64,000 nucleotides of DNA from Halictus rubicundus (lineage: Eukaryota > Arthropoda > Insecta > Hymenoptera > Halictidae): the NCBI RefSeq assembly GCF_050948215.1, contig NW_027488702.1, forward strand, positions 186,001 to 250,000. The letters run 5' to 3'. Within the stretch, counting starts at the first letter, position 1, and each line of letters opens with the position of its first letter. Under the pieces are notes generated by a model. The model had not been told where the DNA came from. It did no database searches and worked only from the letters and a program-made list of their open reading frames with translations. This document shows positions 52,773 to 63,864 of the stretch, piece after piece. Both the position numbers and the translations under genes were made by a program.

Positions 52773-55122
52773 CAAGACACTCGGAGTTTATTGGAATGCG
52801 CGTACAGATGCAATTTCATATATGGTCAAGGAGTCCGCATTAACAAATAAGGTCACTAAGCGTACTATCCTTTCTAAAATCGCGACATTATTCGATCCTC
52901 TCGGACTCTTGGGACCGGTTATTGTGCGCGCAAAATTAATCATGCAAACCTTGTGGAAACTACAACTTGATTGGGATGAATCTTTACCAACGGATCTTCA
53001 TACCGAGTGGGTTACCTTTTGGGAAGAATTACATGAACTCCAAAATCTTCAAATACGTAGGCATGTTATGCAAGCGGATTGCACCGAGATTCAACTCCAC
53101 GGGTTTTGCGACGCGAGTGAGCGCGCCTACGGCGCTTGTCTGTACCTGCGGTCCAGCAATAAACATGGGTTAATAATTACGCAATTAATAGCTTCCAAAT
53201 CAAGAGTAGCTCCATTAAAAACCGTAACCCTTCCGAGATTAGAATTATGTGCCGCGCAACTCCTCGCACATTTATTCGCCTCCACGAAACAAGCGTTACG
53301 ACATGTCAATATTAACAAAGTGTTCTTCTGGTCAGATTCCACCGTAGCTTTGCACTGGATCAAATCAGCCCCTCACACATTAAAAACCTTCATATCTCAT
53401 CGCGTAACGGAGATTCAGGAAATAACGGATATTAGTGACTGGCGTCACATTGCTTCCGCCGAAAATCCGGCAGATTTCATATCTCGCGGCATGCGCTCAG
53501 TCGATTTCATTCATTGCGATCTCTGGCATCGCGGGCCATCCTGGTTAGCTCTTGAAGTAGAGCAATGGCCTATTTCTCCGCTTCAACCAATCGACGTACC
53601 AGAGTTGCGTCCAATCACAACACTAACAACTCAAATACCTGAACCCGATTTTTTAATCAGGTTCTCTTCGTTTCAGCGGCTTAAACGCGTGGTCGCGTAC
53701 ATGCTTCGATTCGTCCAAAACAGTTTGAAAAAGAGTCCATCATCTGGACCTTTGTCAACACGGGAATTAAATAATGCAGAACTGCGAATCGTGACACTTG
53801 TTCAACAACAAGCATACAAATCCGAACTTCGCGAAATTAAGGCATCAAGTCGAATTTCTAATTTGTCATCGTTAACTCCGATTCTAGACGACGATGGCAT
53901 CTTGCGAGTGGGCGGTCGTTTGAAAAACGCGGCTCTGCCCTTCCGAGAAAAACATCCAATACTATTACCTAAATCTCATTTAGTAACTAGGTTAATTATT
54001 CACGAAGCACATCTGAAAAATCTGCACGCCGGTGTACAAGCCACATTAAATGCAATCCGCCAATACTATTGGATTCCACAAGTAAAGGGAGTAATACGAA
54101 AAATAATACATAACTGTATTATTTGTCGTCGGGCTAAGCCGGTGTCAATAAATTATCCGATGGGAAATTTACCGGCAAGTAGAGTCACATATTCACGACC
54201 GTTTTTACGATGCGGAATTGATTTTTGCGGACCATTCCTTATTAAGGAGAAAATTCATCGAAACCGCGGAAAAATCAAGGTCTACCTAGCCGTCTTTACA
54301 TGCTTCGTCACTCGAGCCGTACACTTAGAAATTGTATCGGATTTAACGACAGAAGCGTTTTTAGCGGCATTGCGTCGATTCTTTTCGAGACGAGGAAGGG
54401 CTAGCGACATTTATTCCGACAATGCGACTAATTTCGTCGGCGCTAATAAGGAAATACGAGAACTGTACAGCTTCTTGAGCGACAAAACAAATAATCAGGC
54501 AATCGTTGAATCGCTCGCGAATCAGTCAATAACGTGGCATTTCATACCACCGAGGTCGCCACATTTTGGTGGCATCTGGGAAGCTGCGGTAAAATCCCTA
54601 AAGCATCACCTCGGGCGCGTAATGGGGGAGGCACTATTGTCATTCGAAGGCCTCCTGACCTTAACAGCGCAGATTGAAGCGGTCTTAAATTCGCGTCCGC
54701 TAACACCTATCTCGAGCGATCCGAACGACCTGACGGCGATAACGCCAGGTCATTTTTTAATTGGCGAGTCCCTGATAAATATGCCTGACCATGATTACGC
54801 GCAGGTGCCCGACGGACGACTCTCGTCGTGGCAATATATCCAAAAGATTAAAGCACACTTCTGGAAGCGTTGGAAGACTGAATATTTACAGGAGCTGACC
54901 GTTCGTAGGAAATGGCATTCTGGCGGGACATTCCATCTGCCGATCGGATCCATGGTCATACTGCAGGAGGACAACACCCCACCGATGAAATGGCCATTGG
55001 GTCGAGTTACCGCAATTCATCCTGGCGAAGACGGTATCATTCGCGTGGTCACTGTAAAAACCTCTCGCGGCGAATACAAGCGATCAGTAAAGCGTCTTTC
55101 TCCGTTACCAGTCGACATGTAA
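52768..55122 (+). pseudogene. BEL/Pao pol, 3' portion (RT connection, RNase H, integrase, C-terminal domain)
   Basis: About 784 codons continue pol after the nested LTR and end at TAA 55120-55122. The segment opens with the LGVYW and FDPLGLL blocks of BEL RT, then an RNase H-like domain (Asp at 53110 in GFCDAS, LPRLEL, WSDSTVALHW, AENPADFISRG). Integrase follows, with an HHCC zinc finger (about 54001-54126) and catalytic Asp 54220 (GIDFCGP), Asp 54418 (YSDNATNF) and Glu 54580 (SPHFGGIWEAAVKSLK). The C-terminal part (about 54790-55110) matches the domain found after integrase in BEL/Pao polyproteins. Cut off from the gag-pol ATG, it has no natural start; the first ATG in frame (52822) is internal. 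All catalytic residues I can place are present. Confidence 0.92.
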
Positions 55123-55305
55123 TTATACAAGCACCCCTATATCCTAGCATAGTTTAAACTTAGTACCTCATATTATATTCATCGTATTAGCTTAGCGGTT
55201 CTTTTACTTTATCGATAAGTGCATCCAGCCGATGCTTACTTTAGTTACAAATAAGTAAGTCCGAGTTCTAATCAAAATTGAACAGTCCGTTCAAGGGGGG
55301 CGATA
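55123..55305 (+). other. 3' non-coding region and polypurine tract of the BEL element
   Basis: An AT-rich stretch between the pol stop and the 3' LTR. It ends in a polypurine tract AAGGGGGG (55293-55300) plus CGATA, immediately before the TG of the LTR, which would prime plus-strand DNA. Confidence 0.75.
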
Positions 55306-56044
55306 TGTTGAGGCGTGACCCTCAACGGTAATCCCTCGCAGGCCTACGGCAACCGTGCGAACAAAGACGGACCCTTGCCATAACTCGGCGGCATCTGGGG
55401 CCCACGCGAGCCGACCCGCGTACCCTTCGAAAATTGTCGCATCCTCGGATGTTTTAGAGGAATATGGCCTTTTACAGCTTGGGGCCCTCTAATAACGTTT
55501 ACGACGTGTCCGAGGCCCCAGTCCCGCGTTCGAACGACGGTATAGTCAGCAAGGCCAACGCGACAATACATGCAAGCCGAAACAGATGCGGGCCAATTGG
55601 GCCTGCTATCGCGTAGTCTCGAAGTCCCGTTAACTACTAATTCGAATTTCCCACCGGGGCTTGGAGAGGGGGTCTCACCTCCACGACAAGAGGCGGTCCC
55701 AAAAAATATCTCTCCAAGTCCCATCAGCCAATGGCACTAGACTTTTGCATCCCCCGCAAGTTTTCCCCGTCAACGGGGGTGGAATGAGTGGACTTCGAGG
55801 CAGCGCACAAACTGACCAGGCAGAACCATCTCAACCGTGAAAACGCGAACAACCATATTTCGACCACGATATTCTCAAGAGCTTTTTTAATCACTGTCTA
55901 GTTAATTGTTAATTTCTGTGTTGCTCTCTATTAATAAATTACATTTTACCGAACAACGGCATCTAATTATTTCGACGAGGTCAACTTTCGTTTAAATTCG
56001 AAATTGACCAGTTGAGCATCGACCAACCCGTGACGATCTCAACA
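55306..56044 (+). repeat. 3' LTR of the BEL/Pao element
   Basis: A 739-bp copy of the 5' LTR with two substitutions and one missing G. AATAAA is at 55933-55938. It ends CTCAACA, directly followed by the GATAG target duplication and satellite. Confidence 0.95.
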
Positions 56045-56049
56045 GATAG
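56045..56049. repeat. Right target-site duplication of the BEL element (GATAG)
   Basis: The second copy of GATAG. Removing one copy and the element gives the sequence found at about 39931-39960. Confidence 0.85.
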
Positions 56050-59000
56050 GATAGGATAGAGAATAGGATAGGATAGAGGATAGGATATAATAGAGGATAT
56101 GATAGGATAGGTGATGAGATAGGATAGAGGACAGGATAGGATAGTGGATAGTATTGGATAGAGGATAGGATAGAGGAAAGGATAGGATAGAGGATAGGAT
56201 AGAGGAAAGGATAGGATAGAGGATAGGATACGATAGAATATACGATATTATAGAAAAAAGGATACGATAGAGGATAGGATAGGATAGAGGATAGGATAGG
56301 ATAGAGGATAGGATAGGATAGAAGATAGGATAAGTAAGAGGATAGGATAGCATAGAGGATAGGATAGAGGAAAGGATAGGATAGACGATAGGATACGATA
56401 GAGGATAGGATAGGATAGAGGATAGGATAGGATAGAGGATAGGATTAGGGATTGCCTAGGATAGAGGATAGGATAGGATAGAGGATAGGATACGATAGAG
56501 GATAGGATAGGATAGAGGATAGGATATATTAGAGGATAGGGTTAGTAAGAGCATAGGATAGGATAGAGGATAGGATAGCATGGACGATAGTATGGGATAG
56601 AGGATAGGATAGGACAGAGGATAAGATTGGATAGAGGATAGGATAGGAAAGAGGATAGGATAGGATAGAGGATAGGATAGGATAGGGGATCGGATAGGAG
56701 AGAGGATAGGATACGATAGAGGATAGGATAGGATAGAGGATATGATAGGATAGAGGATAGGATAGGATAGAGGATAGGATAGGATAGAGGATAGGATAGG
56801 ATAGAGGATAGGATAGGATAGATGTTAAGATAGAATAGAGGATAGAATTAGTAAGAGCATAGGATAGGATAGAGGATAGGATAGCATAGATGATAGGATA
56901 GGATAGAGGATAGGATAGGACAGAGAATAAGATTGGATAGAGGATAGGATAGGATAGAGGATAAGATATGATAGAGGATAGGATAGGATAGAGGATAGGA
57001 TAGGATAGAGGATAGGATAAATAAGAGGATAGGATAGGATAGAGGATAGGATAGACGAAAGGATAGGATTGATGATGGGATAGGATAGAGGATAGGATAG
57101 GATAGAGGATAGGATTGGATAGAGGATAGGATAGGATAGAAGATAGGATAGGATAGAGGATAGGATATGTAAGAGGATAGCATAGGATAGAGGAAAGGAT
57201 AGGATTGAGGATGGGAGAGGATAGAGGATAGGATATGATAGAGAATAGGATAGGATAGAGGATAGGATACGATAGAACATACGATATTATAGAAAAAAGG
57301 ATACGATAGAGGATAGGATAGGATAGAGGATAGGATAAGGGATTGCCTAGGATAGAGGATAGGATAGGATAGAGGATAGGATAGGATAGAGGATCGGATA
57401 GGATAGAGGATAGGATAGGATAGTGGATAGGATAAGTAAGAGGATAGGATAGGATAGAGCATACGATAGAGGATAGGTTAGGATAGAGAATAGGTTAGGA
57501 TACATGGTATTATAGGGTAGAGGTTAGAATAGGATAGAGGATAGGATAGGGGATTGGATAGGATAGAGGATAGGATAGGATAGTTGATAGGATAGGATAG
57601 AGCATACGATAGAGGATAGGATAGGATAGAGAATAGGATAGGATAGAGGATAGGATATAATAGAGGATAGGATAGGATAGGTGATAAGATAGGATAGAGG
57701 ACAGGATAGGATAGTGGATATTATTGGATACAGGATAGGATAGAGGAAAGGATAGGATAGAGGATAGGATAGAGGAAAGGATAGGATAGAGGATAGGATA
57801 CGATAGAACATACGATATTATAGAAAAAAGGATACCATAGAGGATAGGATAGGATAGAGGATAGGATATGGGATTGCCTAGGATAGAGGATAGGATAGGA
57901 TAGTTGATAGGATAGGATAGAGCATACGATAGAGGATAGGATAGGATAGAGAATAGGATAGGATAGAGGATAGGATATAATAGAGGATAGGATAGGATAG
58001 GTGATAAGATAGGATAGAGGACAGGATAGGATAGTGGATAGGATTGGATAGAGGATAGGATAGAGGATAGGATAGAGGAAAGGATAGGATAGAGGATAGG
58101 ATACGATAGAACATACGATATTATAGAAAAAAGGATACGATAGAGGATAGGATAGGATAGAGGATAGGATATGGGATTGCCTAGGATACAGGATAGGATA
58201 GGATAGAGAATCGGATAGGATAGAGGATAGGATAGGATAGAGGATAGGATAAGTAAGAGGATAGGATAGGATAGAGGATAGTATAGACGAAAGGATAGGA
58301 TTGATGATGGGATAGGATAGAGGATAGGATAGGATAGAGGATAGGATTGGATAGAGGATAGGATAGGATAGAGGATAGGATAGGATAGAGGATAGGATAG
58401 GATAGGATAGGATAGTTGATAGGATAGGATAGAGAATAGGATAGGATACATGGTATTATAGGGTAGAGGATAGAATAGGATAGAGGTTAGGGTAGGGGAT
58501 TGGATAGGATAGAGGATAGGATAAGTAAGAGGATAGGATAGGATAGAGGATAGGATAGAGGAAAGGATAGGATTGAGGATGGGATAGGATAGAGGATAGG
58601 ATATGATAGAGAATAGGATATAATAGAGGATAGGATAGAGGATATGATAGGATAGACAATAGGATAAAGGATAGGATAAGATAGAGGATAGGATGGGATA
58701 GAGAATAGGATAGGATAGAGGATAGGATTGGATAGAGGATAGGATAGGATAGAGGATAGGATAGGATAGAGGATAGGATAGGATAGAGGATAGGATAGGA
58801 TAGAAGATACGATAGAGGATAGGATAGGATAGAGAATAGGATCGGATAGAGGATAGGATTGGATAGAGGATAGGATAGGATAGTGGATAGGATTGGATAG
58901 AGGATAGGATAGAGGAAAGGATAGGATAGAGAATAGGATAGAGGAAAGGATAGGATAGAGGATAGGATACGATAGAACATACGATATTATAGAAAAAAGG

Positions 59001-62000
59001 ATACGATAGAGGATAGGATATGGGATTGCCTAGGATAGAGGATAGGATAGGATAGAGGATCGGATAGGATAAGGGTAGGATAGGATAGAGGATAGGATAA
59101 GTAAGAGGATAGGATAGGATAGAGGATAGTATAGACGAAAGGATAGGATTGATGATGGGATTGGATAGAGGATAGGATAGGATAGAGGATAGGATTCGAT
59201 AGAGGATAGGATAGGATAGAGGATAGGATAGGATAGAGAATAGGATAGGATAGAGGATAGGATATAATAGAGGATAGGATAGGATAGGTGATAAGATAGG
59301 ATAGAGGACAGGATAGGGTAGTGGATAGGATTGGATAGAGGATAGGATAGAGGAAAGGATAGGATAGAGGATAGGATACGATAGAGGATAGGATAGGATA
59401 GAGGATAGGATAAGTAAGAGGATAGGATAGGATAGAGGATTGTATAGACGAAAGGATAGGATTGATGATGGGATAGGATAGAGGATAGGATTTTATAGAG
59501 GATAGGATAGGATAGAGGATAGGATAGGATAGAGGATAGGATAGGATAGGATAGGATAGGATGGAGGATAGGATAGGATAGTTGATAGGATAGGATAGAG
59601 GATAGGATAGGATAGTTGATAGGATAGGATAGAGCATACGATAGAGGATAGGATAGGATAGAGAATAGGATAGGATACATGGTATTATAGGGTAGAGGAT
59701 AGAATAGGATAGAGGATAGGATAGGGGATTGGATAGGATAGAGGATAGGATAAGTAAGAGGATAGGATAGGATAGAGGATAGGATAGAGGAAAGGATAGG
59801 ATTGAGGATGGGATAGGATAGAGGATAGGATATGTTAGAGAATAGGATAGGATAGAGGATAGGATAGGATAGAGGATCGGATAGGATAGAGGATAGGATA
59901 GGATAGAGGATAGGATAAGTAAGAGGATAGGATAGGATAGAGGATAGTATAGACGAAAGGATAGGATTGATGATGGGATAGGATAGAGGATAGGATAGGA
60001 TAGAGGATAGGATTGGATAGAGGATAGGATAGGATAGGATAGAGGATAGGATAGGATAGAGGATAGGATAGGATAGAGGATAGGATAGGATAGAGGATAG
60101 GATAGGATAGAGGATAGGATAGGATAGTTGATAGGATAGGATAGAGGATAGGATAGGATAGTTGATAGGATAGGATAGAGCATACGATAGAGGATAGGAT
60201 AGGATAGAGAATAGGATAGGATACATGGTATTATAGGGTAGAGGATAGAATAGGATAGAGGATAGGATAGGGGATTGGATAGAATAGAGGATAGGATAAG
60301 TAAGAGGATAGGATAGGATAGAGGATAGGATAGAGGAAAGGATAGGATAGAGGATAGGATAAGTAAGAGGATAGGATAGGATAGAGGATAGGATAGGATA
60401 GAGGATAGGATAAGTAAGAGGATAGGATAGGATAGAGGATAGGATAGGATAGAGAATAGGTTAGGATTGACGATAGGATAGGATAGGATAGAGGATAGGA
60501 TGGAATTGAGGATAGGATTGGATAGACTATAGGATAGAATTGAGGATAGGATTGGATAGAGGATAGAGAATTGGATAGGATAGAGGATAGGGTAGGATAG
60601 AGGATAGGATAGAGGATAGGATAGGATAGGATAGAGGATCGGATAGGATAGAGGATAGGATAGGATAGAGGATAGGATAGGATAGAGGATAGGATAGGAT
60701 AGAGGATAGGATAGGATAGAGGATATTATAAAGGATAGGATAGGATAGAGGATACGATAGGATAGAGGATAGGATAGAGGATAGGATAGAGGATAGGATA
60801 GAGGATAGGATAGAGGATAGGATAGAGGATAGGATAGGATAGTTGGTAGTATAGGATAGAGGATAGGATAGGATAGTTGATAGGATAGGATAGAGCATAC
60901 GATAGAGGATAGGATAGGATAGAGAATAGGATCGGATAGAGGATAGGATTGGATAGAGGATAGGATAGGATAGTGGATAGGATTGGATAGAGGATAGGAT
61001 AGAGGAAAGGATACGATAGAACATACGATATTATAGAAAAAGGATACGATAGAGGATAGGATATGGGATTGCCTAGGATAGAGGATAGGATAGGATACAG
61101 GATCGGATAGGATAAGGGTAGGATAGGATAGAGGATAGGATAAGTAAGGGGATAGGATAGGATAGAGGATAGTATAGACGAAAGGATAGGATTGATGATG
61201 GGATAGGATAGAGGATAGGATAGGATAGAGGATAGGATTGGATAGAGGATAGGATAGGATAGAGGATAGGATAGGATAGGGGATCGGATAGGAGAGAGGA
61301 TAGGATAGGATAGAGGATAGGATAGGATAGAGGATATGATAGGATAGAGGATAGGATAGGATAGAGGTTAGGATAGAATAGAGGATAGAATTAGTAAGAG
61401 CATAGGATAGGATAGAGGATAGGATAGCATAGATGATAGGATAGGATAGAGGATAGGATAGGACAGAGAATAAGATTGGATAGAGGATAGGATAGGATAG
61501 AGGATAAGATAGGATAGAGGATAGGATAGTATAGAGGATAGGATAGGATAGAGGATAGGATAAGTAAGAGGATAGGATAGGATACAGGATAGGATAGGTA
61601 AGAGGATAGGATAGGATAGAGGATAGGATAGGATAGTTCGTAGTATAGGATAGAGGATAGGATAGGATAGTTGATAGGATAGGATAGAGCATACGATAGA
61701 GGATAGGATAGGATAGAGAATAGGATCGGATAGAGGATAGGATTGGATAGAAGATAGGATAGGATAGAGGATAGGATAGGATAGTTGATAGGATAGGATA
61801 GAGCATACGATAGAGGATAGGATAGGATAGAGAATAGGATAGGATACATGGTATTATAGGGTAGAGGATAGAATAGGATAGAGGATAGGATAGGGGATTG
61901 GATAGGATAGAGGATAGGATAGGATAGAGGATAGGATAGGACAGAGGATAAGATTGGTTAGAGGATAGGATAGGATAGAGGATAGATTAGGATAGAGGAT

Positions 62001-63024
62001 AGGATAAGATAGAGGATAGGATAGGATAGGTGATAAGATAGGATTGGGGACAGGATAGGATAGAGGATAGGATTGGATAGAGGATCGGATAGGATAGAGG
62101 ATAGGATAAGTAAGAGGATAGGATAGGATAGAGGATAGGATAGAGGATAGGATACGATGGAACATACGATATTATAGAAAAAAGGATACGATAGAGGATA
62201 GGATAGGATAGAGGATAGGATAAGGGATTGCCTAGGATAGAGGATAGGATAGGATAGAGGATCGGATAGGATGGAGGATAGGATAGGATAGAGGATAGGA
62301 TAGGATAGAGGATAGGATAGACGAAAGGATAGGATTGATGATGGGATAGGATAGAGGATAGGATAGGATAGAGGATAGGATAGGAAAGAGGATAGGAAAC
62401 GATAGAGGATAGGATAGGATAGAGTATAGGATAGGATAGAGGATAGGATAGGATAGGATAGAGGATAGGATAGGATAGTTGGTAGGATAGGATAGAGCAT
62501 ACGATAGAGGATAGGATAGGATAGAGAATAGGATAGGATAGAGGATAGGATATAATAGAGGATAGGATAGGATAGGTGATAAGATAGGATAGAGGACAGG
62601 ATAGGGTAGTGGATAGGATTGGATAGAGGATAGGATAGAGGAAAGGATAGGATAGAGGAAAGGATAGGATAGAGGATAGAATACGATAGAACATACGATA
62701 TTATAGAAAAAAGGATACGATAGAGGATAGGATAGGATAGAGGATAGGATATGGGATTGCCTAGGATAGAGGATAGGATAGGATAGAGGATCGGATAGGA
62801 TAGAGGATAGGATAGGATAGAGGATAGGATAAGTAAGAGGATAGGATAGGATAGGGTATAGTATAGACGAAAGGATAGGAATGATGATGGGATAGGATAG
62901 AGGATAGGATAGGATAGAGGATAGGATTGGATAGAGGATAGGATAGGATAGAGGATAGGATAGGATAGAGGATAGGATAGGATAGGATAGGATAGGATAG
63001 AGGATAGGATAGGATAGTTGATAG
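56045..63024. repeat. GGATA/GGATAGA satellite array, domain B, right segment
   Basis: About 7 kb of domain-B satellite. Its first part matches the block at about 39943-40160, including the variants GGATATGATAGG, GTGATGAG and GGATAGTATTGG, so the BEL element split a pre-existing block. The six-A cassette recurs near 56240, 57275, 57815, 58115, 58985, 62170 and 62700 (a five-A form near 61030). Between about 60,470 and 60,840 the modules are less regular, with GGATAGA heptamers in tandem. I see no gene. Confidence 0.94.
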
Positions 63025-63770
63025 TGTAGCGGCTAGCGGGGCGCCGGAAGAGAAATCTTCAGCGCACCAGCACCAAGAAAGATTTATGGTTTGCACAGCA
63101 TAAGACGCTATTTGTGAGAAAACGTCTTTAACGTTTTTGGCCACTTAGCGGACAGATGTGTCCTTGTAGTTCCTAGCGACGAACTCAATAGCGCAAGTGG
63201 ACGCCATAAATTTTGGGTAGTCTAAGGGTCTCCAGCCTAGAGTGTCCCAGCGACGCGTGCCTGGTTTCTATCACCCGGGAAAGCTGGGCCCATTGACGTA
63301 AGCCAGCAGTCACGTACCGCACTTAGCACGGGGCCCGGAAGACACCCCGCTGCATCACCAAAATTAGATTTTTAGCAGAACGACACGCTCACCCTTCTCA
63401 CGCACGAGAGGCGTGGAACGTGGGCGTGTTATGCAAAATGCACGGATTGGTGGAAGTTCCCCGCAAGGACTTCCACCAATCAGCCGACAAGCATTTTTGA
63501 AGATATAAGGCAGAGACTACCGACGCGAAATGGGAAGTCACGAAGTCGAGACACAGCCGCGTATCCGCCGAGTGACTTAGAGTCTAGTCCGGTCGTTGCT
63601 AAGTTGCAATAACAGTTCAACCGCGAGTCGAAGCGAATCGCCGGTTTTAGTCGAACCACCCCGGACGCTCTCGCGACATCACTCTTTATTGTAAATAAAC
63701 GACTCAGTCACGTACACCTGATTTGAACACTCATTCTAAGGCACCCGCCTTATATAACCCTGTTCCTTCA
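63025..63770 (+). repeat. 5' LTR of the Gypsy element
   Basis: About 746 bp, starting TGTAGCGG and ending CCTTCA. A TATA-like ATATAAG lies at 63503-63509 and AATAAA at 63694-63699. A 13-bp perfect inverted repeat (63445-63481) lies just upstream of the TATA-like site. The ends are set by TG/CA and the adjacent primer-binding site, since the second LTR is not in view. Confidence 0.82.
63445..63481 (+). promoter_or_regulatory. 13-bp perfect inverted repeat in the Gypsy LTR
   Basis: GATTGGTGGAAGT (63445-63457) and ACTTCCACCAATC (63469-63481) are exact reverse complements around an 11-base loop. They lie about 20 bases upstream of the TATA-like box, where a dimeric factor or a structural element could act. 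The function is not shown. Confidence 0.5.
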
Positions 63771-63771
63771 T

Positions 63772-63789
63772 TGGTGACCCCGACGTGAT
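63772..63789 (+). other. Primer-binding site of the Gypsy element
   Basis: TGGTGACCCCGACGTGAT starts one base after the LTR and begins TGG, as the complement of a CCA tRNA end must. I cannot assign the tRNA with confidence. Confidence 0.75.
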
Positions 63790-63864
63790 CAGGGTGACTG
63801 AGTCGCATCACGCGCATTTTTTTTTTCTTTTCTCTCGAAGTGCGTGTAGTGCAGTGATATTGAA

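Larger units (their letters stand above)
48189..56044 (+). mobile_element. BEL/Pao LTR retrotransposon carrying a nested solo LTR
   Basis: The element has 740- and 739-bp LTRs starting TGTTGAG and ending CTCAACA, a tRNA-Tyr-type primer-binding site, one long gag-pol frame, a G-rich polypurine tract and a 5-bp target duplication. Total length is 7856 bp, or 7269 bp without the nested 582-bp LTR and its 5-bp duplication. The LTRs differ by two substitutions and one G indel, so the insertion is young. It lies in satellite domain B. The same block without it is seen at about 39840-40160. It is much more AT-rich than the non-LTR element. Apart from the nested insertion I see no stop or frameshift. 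Confidence 0.95.

Noticed and set aside
58987..61806. 939-codon minus-strand ORF
   Set aside because: The longest of the same satellite artefacts. Its peptide is only the repeat unit with point variants.
1..63024. Array as a true telomere end
   Set aside because: Many variants, kilobase higher-order blocks and embedded transposons on both sides do not fit a telomerase-maintained tract. Subtelomeric origin remains open.
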